From the NCBI RefSeq assembly GCF_014925405.1, contig NZ_AQHJ01000027.1:1-64000 (forward strand): 64,000 nucleotides of DNA. Direction: 5' to 3'. Shown in pieces: positions 16,084 to 25,880 of this stretch. This DNA is from Pseudoalteromonas ulvae UL12 (GTDB lineage Bacteria; Pseudomonadota; Gammaproteobacteria; Enterobacterales; Alteromonadaceae). Below the pieces are notes generated by a model. It was not told the origin of the DNA and did not search any database. It was given only the letters and a program-made list of their open reading frames with translations. The position numbers and the translations under genes were made by a program. Within the stretch, counting starts at the first letter, position 1; every line of letters starts with the position of its first letter.

Positions 16084-19000
16084 TTAGTCCCAATCAAATT
16101 TATACAATATATCTAAAGCATTATTTACACCATTAGTCGCTTCAATGTAAAGCTGAGGCAATACTTGATAGCGCACTGCAATTTCAGTGATCGGATCAAA
16201 AATACCTATGCTGTATCTCACTTGGACTCCCGGCAGCACATAACCACTTATTTCAACTTTGGTATCATCACCAGAGCCTGTTGAGCCAACTGAAATATCT
16301 TCGATACCTATCGCTTCACCAAAGCGGCTCACCATCCCTTCACTGCGAGACAAACCTTGTGTAATCAACATTTGTGTCAATAAACCATCATTTGATGTAT
16401 CACCATCACCTAAAGGGCGGCCATTAAGCAAATACGATAACGACATCGCTTGATCCATACTCGGCTCGGAAAAAATTTCGAGCTGCGGAGTTTCAATCGG
16501 CCCTGTCAATTTCACGCCGGCAATCACACCATCAGCAGTAGTATCAGGGTTACGGATTGCTTTAATGTTCAGATAAGGTTTATCGATAGCACCATTAAAG
16601 CCTATTTGCCCAGTCTGAATTTGCAAGTCTTGTGACAAAGCTAAATACTTTCCAGAGACTAAATTCATATCCCCTACGGCTAAAAGTGGACTTAATTGGT
16701 GCTTTTTAAGATTAATATGCCCTGCGACTTTTGAATTTAATCCAAAGGAATCCACTCGCACATCATCACGTACGATTAAATCCAAATCGAGAATGTAATC
16801 AAATGGTAAGGCTTTTTTAGTCTTTATTTGTGCATCAACAATGACTTCGTCGTCCGACACTTTGACCGCCCCTTTTGGTAAGGTCTTTAACTCTATCCGA
16901 CCATAAGGCACAACAACCTCACCTGAGACATTAAATTTTCGCTCAGAAAACGCAATCTGCAGGTCTGGACTGAGTTTTAATTTAATCCCTGAATCTAGTT
17001 GGATCAAAAGCTGCTCACCTTTGGCATTAAAATGCCCAGCCAGATGCTCTGCTTGCCAATCGATGCGGCCATCTAATTGCGCCTGCCCACCTTTTGTATC
17101 AAAAAGCTGCGCATTAATATCTGCACGCTGCTGGTTAAACGCTATTACCACTTCACTGTTAGTGAGTGAAATAGGTAATTGACTCCCTGCAACCGCAATG
17201 CTCTGCGCAGCCACTCGTCCATTCAAAACGGGCTTAATCAGCGAGCCGGAGATATCAATATCCGCCGACACGCCGCCTTTTAATTGCTCAAACTGCTTTA
17301 AAAAGGGTTTAAAGTTACTCAATTGGGTTTCAGATAAACTCAGATTACCCAATAAAGTTCGCTCCCCCATTAAGTCAGAAATGGCTAATTGAGCATTAAG
17401 TGTGCCTAATAACGTAGAATCAAGCTGAGCACTCAATTTTGCGCTATTTGCATCTGCTATAGCGGTGATGTTTGTTGATTCAAATGGCAATTTAAATGTC
17501 TGATCATCTTGTCGAAGTGTTAAGTCAAACTCTTCACTGATGAGAGTGGCATCCACTGAAGTCAGCTTGCGTTGCTGCCACTGTAAATCGAGCCCACCGG
17601 TGAACTGACCAGTCGCATTCACTTGGGCTGGTAACAAATGATCAATAGATCGTAAGTTAAATTCTTTTAAAGCCAGCTTGACATGGCCGTCTTGCGCATT
17701 CACGTCCAGCTTATCAACACAAAGCGTTGAATGAATCGATGTCCAACAATGAGCTGCCATATTTAACGCTTGTTTGGCCCAATTAACCGACACAGTCATG
17801 GGTGTATCAACTTCAAAACGTTTTACATTATCGGATACAAATAATGTCGCTAACTCACCTTGCCAAATTTGATTTTTCACTTGACCCTGCAATGAAAAAC
17901 CACTGCTCAGCCAATCTGAATCTAGGTTAAACAAACCTGTTTGCGAATATTGATTGCCCTTGAGTTCGAGTGCCAATTCTCGAATGTGCTTTTGATCAAC
18001 CGTCACATTAGTCGCATTCACATCGATGGTTGTTTCAAAATCATTTGCTATATCGACCCGCCCAATAGATTGGAAGTGTTCAATCGAAATATTAAGCACA
18101 CTAAATTGTTCAGCCCCTAGCTGCCAATCGACAAAAGGAGTTGCTCGCGGCCCTTTAACAGAAAATTCACCACTTGCGAAACCTGTCATATCTGCTGATA
18201 TTTGTTGAGGGTGATGAACTGAAATAGCCCCCTCAAGTTGCCACGCATCAGTTATTTCACCCGATATATTCAGGAAATTATCAGCGCTACTCACTTTTAA
18301 AGTCTCGACTTGAGCGAAGAGTCGCTCATCAACCTCGCCAGCGAGTGCAATCTCAAGCGGGATCCCATTCACTTCACCGTTGAGCGCCAGTTGCTCGACA
18401 TTCAACTGCCATTTATCCGCTTGTTGAACAAACTTTACTGAGCCTTCACCATAGAGCTGGCTAGTGTAATCAGCCAACACCTCACTTAAATCTAATTGTG
18501 CCAAAATCAAATCCACATTAGCACTGACACCATCTTGCCAATTTGCTTGACCGGATAAAGTTATATCGCTTTTTGGGGTTTTCAAATTCGCTTTACTTAA
18601 CACAAATTCTGTTAATGACCCTTTACCTGCGATATCACTCGAGAGCTTCGCATAACCATTCAGCTGACTATCTGCCACCAATGACAATTGATAATCATTT
18701 GCCTGACCACTGATTTCAATTGCAGCTTTGCCAATCGACACCGCGGGCTCTGCCATCATTAGTTGCCAATTATCTAACTGGCCTTGCAATGAAAATGGGT
18801 AATTAGCTTGGGTGATGTCTGCAGCCAACGCGAACGAGAATGGATACTGGCCAGCATTCTCTATGCTGACTGATAAGTCACGTAAAGGTCCTTGAATCGC
18901 GGCTTTTAATTGATTTTGTTTAGCTTGAACATCGATAGCTAACGATAATGAATTATCTGCGACCAATTCAACCTCACCCGCGAGGTTGAAAGAGCCTTCA

Positions 19001-19812
19001 AAATGGCGTAACGACAGCGTCTCAATCGCAAGAGTGTGCTCATTTAATTGTGCGGTTAAGTGAATATCTGCCATGTCCACCACAGGCTGCGTATTCTCAT
19101 ACCGAAAAGACGACACAGACACATCATGTGCATCCACTATCAATGGACTATAAAACGCAAAATTAGCGACAGCTGGTAACTCTGTTAGAGCTGGCGCTTT
19201 TTGTGTTTGTGTCGGTGATTCATCAATGTAGAGCAATTCTTTTAAGCGAACATAATTAACCGTCACCTTACTTTGTTCTGCATGCATTTTGACGGCTAAG
19301 TTCTGCGCTTTAACACGCTTAAACTGGCCCTGTTGCAAACTGAAATTTGCGACAGACAATGAAGATACATTCAGGGCAAATGGCAGTTCGATCAACTCAG
19401 CTTTAGGCACAATTGTTTGCGAATTGGCTATAAGCGAGGATTGTTGTACTAGTTGTACTGAGAGTTCCCCATCTTTATTCGGCAAAGGCTCGCTCTCAGG
19501 GAGTGTGACATTGATAGACTGCGCACTTAAGTTTTCAATACACAAGCCACCACAAAACCAATCAATTCCCAAGCGGATCTGAGACGCATTAACCTGCAAG
19601 CCTTGCTGTTGGTACTGAACAGAAAAAGGTTTGTTATCAAAAAATCGTGTATCACGTATCTCTATCTGCAAACCGGCGACTATTTGATTTGCAGACCAAG
19701 CAATGAGCTGGTTCCCAGGTATAGTGAAGAGCACACAAAATAACACAGTAAAAATCGTGATGATTGGCCAAAATAACCAGTGACGTAAACGCCTAAACCA
19801 AAGACGAATCAT
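16084..19812 (-). CDS. tamB: translocation and assembly module subunit TamB
   Basis: TamB is an inner-membrane-anchored protein spanning the periplasm, working with TamA in outer-membrane protein insertion and lipid transport. The 1242-residue product has an N-terminal anchor helix (residues about 12-32), a very long repetitive beta-helical AsmA-like body, and the C-terminal DUF490 domain, ending in QVLPQLYIEATNGVNNALDILYKFDWD-type residues (conserved D-x-D end). Its ATG overlaps the tamA stop by four bases. Length is close to E. coli TamB (1259). Confidence 0.96.
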   Translation of the reverse strand: MIRLWFRRLRHWLFWPIITIFTVLFCVLFTIPGNQLIAWSANQIVAGLQIEIRDTRFFDNKPFSVQYQQQGLQVNASQIRLGIDWFCGGLCIENLSAQSINVTLPESEPLPNKDGELSVQLVQQSSLIANSQTIVPKAELIELPFALNVSSLSVANFSLQQGQFKRVKAQNLAVKMHAEQSKVTVNYVRLKELLYIDESPTQTQKAPALTELPAVANFAFYSPLIVDAHDVSVSSFRYENTQPVVDMADIHLTAQLNEHTLAIETLSLRHFEGSFNLAGEVELVADNSLSLAIDVQAKQNQLKAAIQGPLRDLSVSIENAGQYPFSFALAADITQANYPFSLQGQLDNWQLMMAEPAVSIGKAAIEISGQANDYQLSLVADSQLNGYAKLSSDIAGKGSLTEFVLSKANLKTPKSDITLSGQANWQDGVSANVDLILAQLDLSEVLADYTSQLYGEGSVKFVQQADKWQLNVEQLALNGEVNGIPLEIALAGEVDERLFAQVETLKVSSADNFLNISGEITDAWQLEGAISVHHPQQISADMTGFASGEFSVKGPRATPFVDWQLGAEQFSVLNISIEHFQSIGRVDIANDFETTIDVNATNVTVDQKHIRELALELKGNQYSQTGLFNLDSDWLSSGFSLQGQVKNQIWQGELATLFVSDNVKRFEVDTPMTVSVNWAKQALNMAAHCWTSIHSTLCVDKLDVNAQDGHVKLALKEFNLRSIDHLLPAQVNATGQFTGGLDLQWQQRKLTSVDATLISEEFDLTLRQDDQTFKLPFESTNITAIADANSAKLSAQLDSTLLGTLNAQLAISDLMGERTLLGNLSLSETQLSNFKPFLKQFEQLKGGVSADIDISGSLIKPVLNGRVAAQSIAVAGSQLPISLTNSEVVIAFNQQRADINAQLFDTKGGQAQLDGRIDWQAEHLAGHFNAKGEQLLIQLDSGIKLKLSPDLQIAFSERKFNVSGEVVVPYGRIELKTLPKGAVKVSDDEVIVDAQIKTKKALPFDYILDLDLIVRDDVRVDSFGLNSKVAGHINLKKHQLSPLLAVGDMNLVSGKYLALSQDLQIQTGQIGFNGAIDKPYLNIKAIRNPDTTADGVIAGVKLTGPIETPQLEIFSEPSMDQAMSLSYLLNGRPLGDGDTSNDGLLTQMLITQGLSRSEGMVSRFGEAIGIEDISVGSTGSGDDTKVEISGYVLPGVQVRYSIGIFDPITEIAVRYQVLPQLYIEATNGVNNALDILYKFDWD

Positions 19813-21524
19813 ATTTCTGGCCCTATGGTAATGCTTAATCGCGCGGGCTTATCAGGATCACTGACAGCCCATGCCGTATCTATCCGAATAGGCCCGACAG
19901 GCGTTAACCAACGTAAGCCAACTCCCGCGCCAACGGAAAGGTCCTCGCTAAAATCATTCGTCGCCGTTCCGGCATCAACAAATATCGCGGCACGCCAACT
20001 TTTTGCAAACTGATAATTATACTCAAGTGTCCCCGTCGTCAAATAACGCCCCCCGACTAATTCGTCGTTTTCACGCGGAGAGACAGACTCATATTGGAAA
20101 CCCCGAATACTCTGATCCCCCCCCGCGAAAAAACGCATCGAAACTGGGACACTACTGATATCATCCACCAAAATAGCGCCTAACGTTGCTCGGGTATAAA
20201 ACAAATGACGGGTATCGTAAGTTCGTAGTAAGGCGGTTTGTAATTGAACTTTCAATAAATCAGTACTTGAGATCAGCTTTTCAGTGCCCGCCTCAAGGGT
20301 AATATTTAATTGTTGCCCCCAATACGGCGTCATGCCTCCTCGGGCTTTTTTGCGTGCGTAACTTACGCCGGGTAACAACATTTCGGTTTTATCCGCTTGC
20401 TCACCTAACGTAAAATCCTCACGTTCATATTTAAGAAATGCAGTGCGAACCCAATTATCAGACGTTAGCCATTGCCGCTGAATTTGTGTGGTTAACTTTT
20501 CAGTGGTTTTATTGATTTCTTGATTATCTTCTCGCTGATAACCTGCAACATAACGCCATACGTCATTAATAGGATTATCAACAGGCACGGTATAAGAAAA
20601 ACGGATCTCTTTTTCTATCTCAGATATTTCTAAATTGCTATCAATATAATGCCCGCGTTCGCCATGCCAAGGTCGGCTCCACTTAAATCGAGCTTTGGCT
20701 CCTAAATCAGTCGAAAAGCCGCCCCCTATCTCATAACTGTTCGCTGGTTTATGAAGAATTTCAACCACCACAGGGACTACACCATTGGCTCGTTTGGCCA
20801 CATCGGCATGTACACGGACACTTTTAAAATAAGGCGTATTGCCTAACTCAAGATTAAAATGAGCTAACTTATCAGCCTTATAAGGATCATCAAGTTTAAA
20901 CGGTTGTAAACCCCGAATAAAATCCCCCGCTGGGGTCTCTCTTTTGACCTGTACCGGACCAAACTTGTAACGCACGCCGCTCTCTAAATGCAAAACAATC
21001 TGCGCACTGTTGGTTGCAAGCGTCACTGCGAGTTCTGATTGTGCCCACTTGGCATCAAAATAACCGAGCTCTAAAATGACGCTCCGGACTTTATCTTTGC
21101 TGGCGTTATAATCACTGTGATCAAGAACTTGCCCTTGTACTAAAGGCAATGAACTAACAACGGCCATAAATTCAGGGTCGTGTTGCGCGGGCCCATTTAT
21201 AGTCACATCAATTCCTGCAATCCGAGTTGCAGGCCCTCGGTCGACCTCAAGTTCCACCACCGTACTTGACTGTTTACTGACAAACTTTGTTTTGAGCCTT
21301 GGCTGATAATAACCCAACGCTTTAAGAGCTTGTTTGGTTTGCAATTCAATATGTTGTTTTAAATACGGTGAAGGCTCAGCTTGTAGGGTGTCACTAAGAT
21401 AACTTAATACGTTTTCTTCAAGTGCACTATCGAGACCTTTAATCGAGTATTTTTCGATAGGTAACTCAGTCGCACTTAGGGCAAGGGAAAACAAACAACA
21501 ATAAAGCCAAATGAGTCGCAACAA
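19809..21524 (-). CDS. tamA: translocation and assembly module subunit TamA
   Basis: TamA is an Omp85-family outer-membrane barrel. The 571-residue product has a signal peptide (about 1-17, ending LSA), three POTRA-like domains (about 20-255; YQPRLKTKFV, GYFDAKWAQ and NTPYFKSVRV mark their ends), and a C-terminal 16-strand barrel including the loop motif GGDQSIRGFQYESVSP and VGPIRIDTAWAVSDP near the end. It overlaps tamB by four bases. The two are clearly one operon. Confidence 0.96.
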   Translation of the reverse strand: MLRLIWLYCCLFSLALSATELPIEKYSIKGLDSALEENVLSYLSDTLQAEPSPYLKQHIELQTKQALKALGYYQPRLKTKFVSKQSSTVVELEVDRGPATRIAGIDVTINGPAQHDPEFMAVVSSLPLVQGQVLDHSDYNASKDKVRSVILELGYFDAKWAQSELAVTLATNSAQIVLHLESGVRYKFGPVQVKRETPAGDFIRGLQPFKLDDPYKADKLAHFNLELGNTPYFKSVRVHADVAKRANGVVPVVVEILHKPANSYEIGGGFSTDLGAKARFKWSRPWHGERGHYIDSNLEISEIEKEIRFSYTVPVDNPINDVWRYVAGYQREDNQEINKTTEKLTTQIQRQWLTSDNWVRTAFLKYEREDFTLGEQADKTEMLLPGVSYARKKARGGMTPYWGQQLNITLEAGTEKLISSTDLLKVQLQTALLRTYDTRHLFYTRATLGAILVDDISSVPVSMRFFAGGDQSIRGFQYESVSPRENDELVGGRYLTTGTLEYNYQFAKSWRAAIFVDAGTATNDFSEDLSVGAGVGLRWLTPVGPIRIDTAWAVSDPDKPARLSITIGPEI

Positions 21525-21716
21525 AAAAGCAGCCCCTATAAAAAAGTAATAGATAAAAACACATCAATTTTATCATATAAAATCAGTAAAATGAGTCTTT
21601 TATGTTCGCATTTGTAATGCCCACAATAATAATCGATGCTTTTTTTATCTCGATACTTTTTATTTTCTGTAAATTCTAAGACAATAGCTGCTAATTAGAA
21701 TTACTGAGTACCTCAC

Positions 21717-22055
21717 ATGCAATTTCCTGATGACGACAATGGACAACTATTAGCCGATATGGCTGCGGCTGGTTTAGATTTAGCGCAAGTCCATACCGTT
21801 GATTTTTTTATTCTATTTGAACAAAAAGCTGAGGCTGAGTCATTCATCACTCTGATAGAAGCAGACGAACTAGCACCAAGTGCTGCACTGCAAAAGTGTC
21901 AAGACACCGGAGTGTGGGAAGTGATTGCGTCAGTGAAAATGGTGCCAGATCACACTTTGTTAGGTCAAACTGAACAATACATTGAAAGCCTTGCCAACCC
22001 TAAAAATGGTTATGGCGATGGTTGGGGTATTTTGGGTGAAGATTTAGGCGAGTAA
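21717..22055 (+). CDS. RraB-family protein (RNase E inhibitor domain)
   Basis: A 112-residue acidic protein of the RraB domain family: opening FPDDDNGQLLADMAAAGLDL, the VDFFILFEQKAEAESF strand-helix unit and the C-terminal GYGDGWGILGED signature. E. coli RraB binds RNase E and alters its substrate choice; this one lacks the long acidic C-terminal tail of enterobacterial RraB and may be a paralogue, so no gene symbol is given. It stands alone, convergent with radD. Confidence 0.82.
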   Translation: MQFPDDDNGQLLADMAAAGLDLAQVHTVDFFILFEQKAEAESFITLIEADELAPSAALQKCQDTGVWEVIASVKMVPDHTLLGQTEQYIESLANPKNGYGDGWGILGEDLGE

Positions 22056-22082
22056 CCTCAAGACCTAAAAAATCAGTCAGGC

Positions 22083-23831
22083 TTACCGCTCTTGGTGAGC
22101 CTTACGATATGCCCCTTCATAATCAAAAATCTTCTCAGCTATTTTCCAACCAAACTTTGCTTTGCGCGCAATCACAAAATCAGGGGGCACTAATGCGTCT
22201 GCCACTCTTAATACTTGTGAAACATCGGTGAATTTTACCGGTATTTGACCTTGGCCCATGCGCTGGCCAAATTGCTGATTAAAAATATACAACGCCGCTT
22301 TGACTGCAAAATTAAACACTTCTTCACAACTTGTTCCTTCTTCATCAAAGTACGTGATTTTTAATTTATTCTCACCCAATTCAGTCACGGTCAATCCTGC
22401 ACAGCGTAAAACAAGGGCATCTTTTAAATTAAGTGCCGCACGTAATTTGTCATCAGGATCAACCAGCAATTCATGGCAACTATGGCAGACTCGCGCTGCA
22501 ATATCGTTTTCAGCTCCGCAATGATCGCATTCTTTAAAGCGAAACCGATAATCACATTGTTGACTGTGCTGTAACTCATCATCAACCAACAGCCCTTGGC
22601 AACGGCGGCCAAAGTGTTCGATGACTTGACCTTTTTCGTCTGTTTTTCCCCAAAACGTATTGGCAAAGCCACACCCTGGACACATCACTTGAACAGGCTC
22701 ACTGTCACTGTTTGGTTTTTTCGCCCCCACTTCAGGGTAAAATAAATCAAATCCATTGCCGGCATAATCAATGACTAAACAATCGTGCTTGCCGGGGCTT
22801 AAACGAAGTCCTCGCCCAACAATTTGCTGATATAAACTGACCGATTCTGTGGGGCGCAAAATGGCGATAAAATCCACATGCGGGGCATCAAACCCTGTTG
22901 TTAGCACTGAAACATTGACTAAAAATTTTATTTTTTTAGCTTTAAAATCAATCACAATACTGTCACGAATTGAGTTGTCAGTCTCCCCCGTCACCAACAC
23001 AGCTTGCTGTTTAGCTAAATAACCCATGATTTCTTTAGCATGCTCAACAGTGGCAGCAAAAATCATCACGCCTTGGCGGTCTTCGCTTAAACTAATCACT
23101 TGCTCAATAATCGCTTTAGTCGCTCGTTGGTTTTCTTTGAGCATGCGGTTTAAGTCAGGACCACTGATCCGGCCAAAACTATCATTGGGTAAGGCTGAGA
23201 AATCGTAATGACTAATCGCAGCATCTAACACTTCAGGAGGCGTAAGAAAGTTGTGTTTAATCATATAACGCAGCGGCAACTCATAAATACACTTTACAAA
23301 AGGGCTCTCACTCGTTCCTCGAACAAAACCATGGTAATGATGATGGTAAATCCACCCCATTCCTAAGCGATAAGGAGTGGCAGTTAAACCTAATACTTTC
23401 AGTTCCGGGTTAAGCTGCTGAAGTTTTATAATCAGTCGTTTGTATTGGGTCGTCTCATTGTTATCAACTCGATGACACTCATCAATAATTAACAAAGAAT
23501 ACGCTTCATTTAGCTGATCTAGATTTGCACTTAACGATTGCACACTGGCAAACGTCACCTGCTCTTTAAGGGATTTTTGTTTCAAACCAGCAGAAAATAC
23601 ACTCGCAGTCAGCCCATAGCTCTGATATTTTTCGCAGTTTTGCTCCACCAGCTCTTTCACATGCGCTAACACAAGTATTTTACGTTTCGCTAGGCGGGCT
23701 AATTCAGCAATCACCAAGCTTTTACCTGCACCGGTCGGCAATACAATCACCGCTGCATCATTGGTTTGTCTAAAATGGCTCAGCGTATTATTAACGGCTT
23801 CTTGCTGATAAGGACGAAGAGTATAGATAAT
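22083..23831 (-). CDS. radD: RadD (YejH) DNA repair helicase, apparently initiated at ATT
   Basis: RadD is a superfamily 2 helicase-like ATPase in double-strand break repair. Motif order: Q-motif TLRPYQQEAV, Walker A LPTGAGKS, DECH (IIDECHR), GLTATPYRLG, ATVEHAKEI, TGFDAPHVD and QIVGRGLRL, then zinc-binding CPGCGF and a CDHCGAEND/CHSCHE pair. E. coli RadD starts MIFTLRPYQQEAV; here the same segment reads I-IYTLRPYQQEAV, the first codon being ATT (23829-23831) with AAAGG four bases upstream. Starting at the GTG at 23750 would remove the Q-motif and abut Walker A. No ATG, GTG or TTG lies between the upstream stop and this point. Length, 582, matches the family. Confidence 0.9.
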   Translation of the reverse strand: MIYTLRPYQQEAVNNTLSHFRQTNDAAVIVLPTGAGKSLVIAELARLAKRKILVLAHVKELVEQNCEKYQSYGLTASVFSAGLKQKSLKEQVTFASVQSLSANLDQLNEAYSLLIIDECHRVDNNETTQYKRLIIKLQQLNPELKVLGLTATPYRLGMGWIYHHHYHGFVRGTSESPFVKCIYELPLRYMIKHNFLTPPEVLDAAISHYDFSALPNDSFGRISGPDLNRMLKENQRATKAIIEQVISLSEDRQGVMIFAATVEHAKEIMGYLAKQQAVLVTGETDNSIRDSIVIDFKAKKIKFLVNVSVLTTGFDAPHVDFIAILRPTESVSLYQQIVGRGLRLSPGKHDCLVIDYAGNGFDLFYPEVGAKKPNSDSEPVQVMCPGCGFANTFWGKTDEKGQVIEHFGRRCQGLLVDDELQHSQQCDYRFRFKECDHCGAENDIAARVCHSCHELLVDPDDKLRAALNLKDALVLRCAGLTVTELGENKLKITYFDEEGTSCEEVFNFAVKAALYIFNQQFGQRMGQGQIPVKFTDVSQVLRVADALVPPDFVIARKAKFGWKIAEKIFDYEGAYRKAHQER

Positions 23832-23976
23832 CAGGCCTTTGAAGTTAAATCGTTCACTGCACTAGTATATCGTGTCTCAAAATAGATAAAAATATCTAAT
23901 CTGACTGGGCAGTTTATTTCATTTGTGAGAAGCGCATTTTTGCAGGTAATCTGACTAACCCACGAATAAAAAAGGA

Positions 23977-24471
23977 ATGAACATGACTATTGCGGTCCGT
24001 CACAGTACAGAGGATGATATCGATGCTATTTTTGCCATCATCTCGCAAAAAAGTTGCTACAGTAATACGCTTCAACATCCCTATGCCAACAAAGAAATAT
24101 GGACGAAACGGCTCACAAACATGTCCGAGAACAAGATAAGCTTAGTAGCAACACTTGATGGCCAAGTAGTAGGGCAACTTGGAGCAGAAAACTACACAAA
24201 CCCTCGGCGTCGCCATGCTTGTAACATTGGTATGATTGTCTGTGAATCTGTTCGAGGTCAAGGGGTTGGCCATGCATTACTCCATGCATTTATTGAAATG
24301 GCGACACATTGGATGGGCATTACCCGTATTGAGCTCGAAGTTTATACCGATAATCAAGCAGCCCTTGCGTTGTACGAAAAAAATGGCTTCGTCATTGAAG
24401 GCACAGCCAAAAATTATGCCTTAAAAGAAGGTATATATGTTGATTCTTACTTAATGGCGCGCACGCTGTAG
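23977..24471 (+). CDS. GNAT family N-acetyltransferase, YhhY/AaaT-like
   Basis: A 164-residue acetyltransferase resembling E. coli YhhY (AaaT), which acetylates some amino acids. Shared landmarks are NTLQHPY near residue 30, the RRRHACNIGMIV strand, the acetyl-CoA loop RGQGVGHALL, and the C-terminal YEKNGFVIEGTAKNYALKEG and YVDSYLMAR. The start is the ATG at 23977 (AAGGAATGAAC upstream); a second ATG follows six bases on. It is followed by a clear terminator. Confidence 0.88.
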   Translation: MNMTIAVRHSTEDDIDAIFAIISQKSCYSNTLQHPYANKEIWTKRLTNMSENKISLVATLDGQVVGQLGAENYTNPRRRHACNIGMIVCESVRGQGVGHALLHAFIEMATHWMGITRIELEVYTDNQAALALYEKNGFVIEGTAKNYALKEGIYVDSYLMARTL

Positions 24472-24582
24472 TGCGCAAAAGTGATTTGAGTCAGCATTAT
24501 CGGCTTTACTGACTTTTAGCAATGAGCTTTCTTTTATTTATCTGAAGATAAGCAATGACTTGACCACTAATCAACTATTTTT

Positions 24583-24614
24583 ACCGCTCATCATCTTTAA
24601 TGAGCGGTCTTTTT
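24583..24614 (+). terminator. terminator after the acetyltransferase gene
   Basis: Stem ACCGCTCAT/ATGAGCGGT with an eight-base loop followed by CTTTTT. It closes the transcript of the preceding acetyltransferase gene. Confidence 0.85.
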
Positions 24615-24677
24615 ATTTGCTTTTATACTCGCCTTCAAGATTTAAGCACGTTCCATCATAAAAATAGTGAGATAATA

Positions 24678-24914
24678 ATGAAAAAATCCTCTTTGCTTGC
24701 TGCTTTCGCAACCACCCTCTTTTTAACTGGTTGCAACGTCACCGTTGAAACCAACACTGTCGAATACGACCCAGAAATTATTGCGACAGGCTCATCTGAT
24801 TGGGAGTTCAATCCACAAACAGGAGATTACGAGCTAAACAAACCTGTATTTTCAACCACGATTAAAACAAAAACCTATGAATTACCTGAAAACTTAAATG
24901 CTAATCAACTTTAA
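24678..24914 (+). CDS. small lipoprotein of unknown function
   Basis: A 78-residue protein with a lipoprotein signal: lipobox LTGC with the lipidated cysteine at 19, then a short polar chain (VEYDPEIIATGSSDWEFNPQTG, here cited by key residues EYDP and DWEFNP). Function unknown. The frame extends to 24600, but the ATG at 24678 places the signal at the N-terminus and is preceded by GTGAGATAATA. No obvious partner. Confidence 0.7.
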   Translation: MKKSSLLAAFATTLFLTGCNVTVETNTVEYDPEIIATGSSDWEFNPQTGDYELNKPVFSTTIKTKTYELPENLNANQL

Positions 24915-25265
24915 AACTCGCTGAAAAGTCAGTTATCAAAGTAAATTATCAAGGATGAAAACAATCAACTTACCCCTACAGATCCAGTATCTAAAAAAGA
25001 GACGTTGCGATTTTAATTTATCTAAGCAGCTCACACGCTAATGACTGGTGACATTGTTATAAATAGGATTGGGCGGTTTCTTCGTTTGATATTCATCGGT
25101 TTGATTGTTGATGTCATCTTATATTGGGCTGGTCGAGTGTGCCTGTAGTGCGCTCGACTAGTCCGACCTTCAAAGAAGCCCGTAAAACAGGTTAATACCT
25201 GTATTACCTGATTCAAATGGGCGACAATCCCTTGGCAGAGCTAAATAGATAGCAGCTAGCAAAGC
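24915..25265. other. intergenic region with a possible short peptide
   Basis: About 350 bases without a firm gene. A 35-codon frame on the plus strand (25041-25148) is the only hydrophobic reading frame noticed. There is also an inverted stretch, GGTCGAGTGTGCC near 25129 and GCGCTCGACTAGTCC near 25151, partly self-complementary. Confidence 0.4.
25041..25148 (+). CDS. possible small membrane peptide or truncated gene
   Basis: The frame encodes 35 residues, MTGDIVINRIGRFLRLIF followed by GLIVDVILYWAGRVCL. It has one hydrophobic helix flanked by arginines. No convincing ribosome site is seen. After the TAG the same frame continues for about 20 codons, so it may be the start of a decayed small membrane protein gene. 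Confidence 0.25.
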   Translation: MTGDIVINRIGRFLRLIFIGLIVDVILYWAGRVCL

Positions 25266-25619
25266 TTATGAATGAAACTCAGTAATGTGCCAAAGCTCAC
25301 CCGCAGGGCCCCATAAATACAGCACTTTACCATGCGGTAGCTCAGTGATACTTGCGGTGCGCGCAGCAAAACTTGCTAAGTCCATTGAACCTAATTGGTT
25401 TGCGACTTGCTCAATATCGCCAACGACCAACTGCATCATCAAATTCTCGGCAAGCCCTGTATGATAAAAATTTTGTAGGAAAAACGAGCACTCACCGTGA
25501 ATTAATTCACACAGTTCATCAGATTCAAACCCTACTTCAAAACCCCACTGCTGATAAAATGCTTTTGAAAGGGCAAAATCTTTACTCGGAATAAACACAC
25601 GTAGGTCAGTAACCTGCAT
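25266..25619 (-). CDS. VOC (glyoxalase/bleomycin-resistance) fold protein
   Basis: A 117-residue vicinal-oxygen-chelate fold protein. It has two beta-alpha-beta-beta-beta modules: the first from LRVFIPSKDFALSKAFYQQWGF through ECSFFLQNFY, and the second ending in VLYLWGPAGELWHITEF, where E and H residues are typical of the metal site. Substrate unknown. It is monocistronic with roughly 260 bases separating it from the DJ-1-like gene. Confidence 0.8.
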   Translation of the reverse strand: MQVTDLRVFIPSKDFALSKAFYQQWGFEVGFESDELCELIHGECSFFLQNFYHTGLAENLMMQLVVGDIEQVANQLGSMDLASFAARTASITELPHGKVLYLWGPAGELWHITEFHS

Positions 25620-25834
25620 AAGGGCTCCATTAATGTCTGCTGTGATTAGCTATATTTTTATCGATCTTAACAACTAACACGTCCCCAATAAAGCTAAATG
25701 AGCCTAATCGACCCCACATTGCCAACAGTTTTACACTCCAACATTCCCACAATGAAAAGTGCAAAGCGCCTTTGACAATAAAGTTAATTGTCGTGAGGTT
25801 GGCTTATAAATCTAAGTTTGCCAAACATCACCCA

Positions 25835-25863
25835 CAAAAAAGGCGCATAAAGTTAATGCGCCT
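25835..25863 (-). terminator. terminator of the DJ-1/PfpI gene
   Basis: On the minus strand AGGCGCAT/ATGCGCCT with a seven-base loop, followed by TTTTTT. It lies 18 bases past the stop codon of the DJ-1/PfpI gene. Confidence 0.88.
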
Positions 25864-25880
25864 AGCTAGGGCGGTTAAAA

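Noticed and set aside
22083..23750. radD starting at the GTG at 23750
   Set aside because: It would begin at the Walker A strand and lose the conserved Q-motif region, which is present in the same frame upstream.
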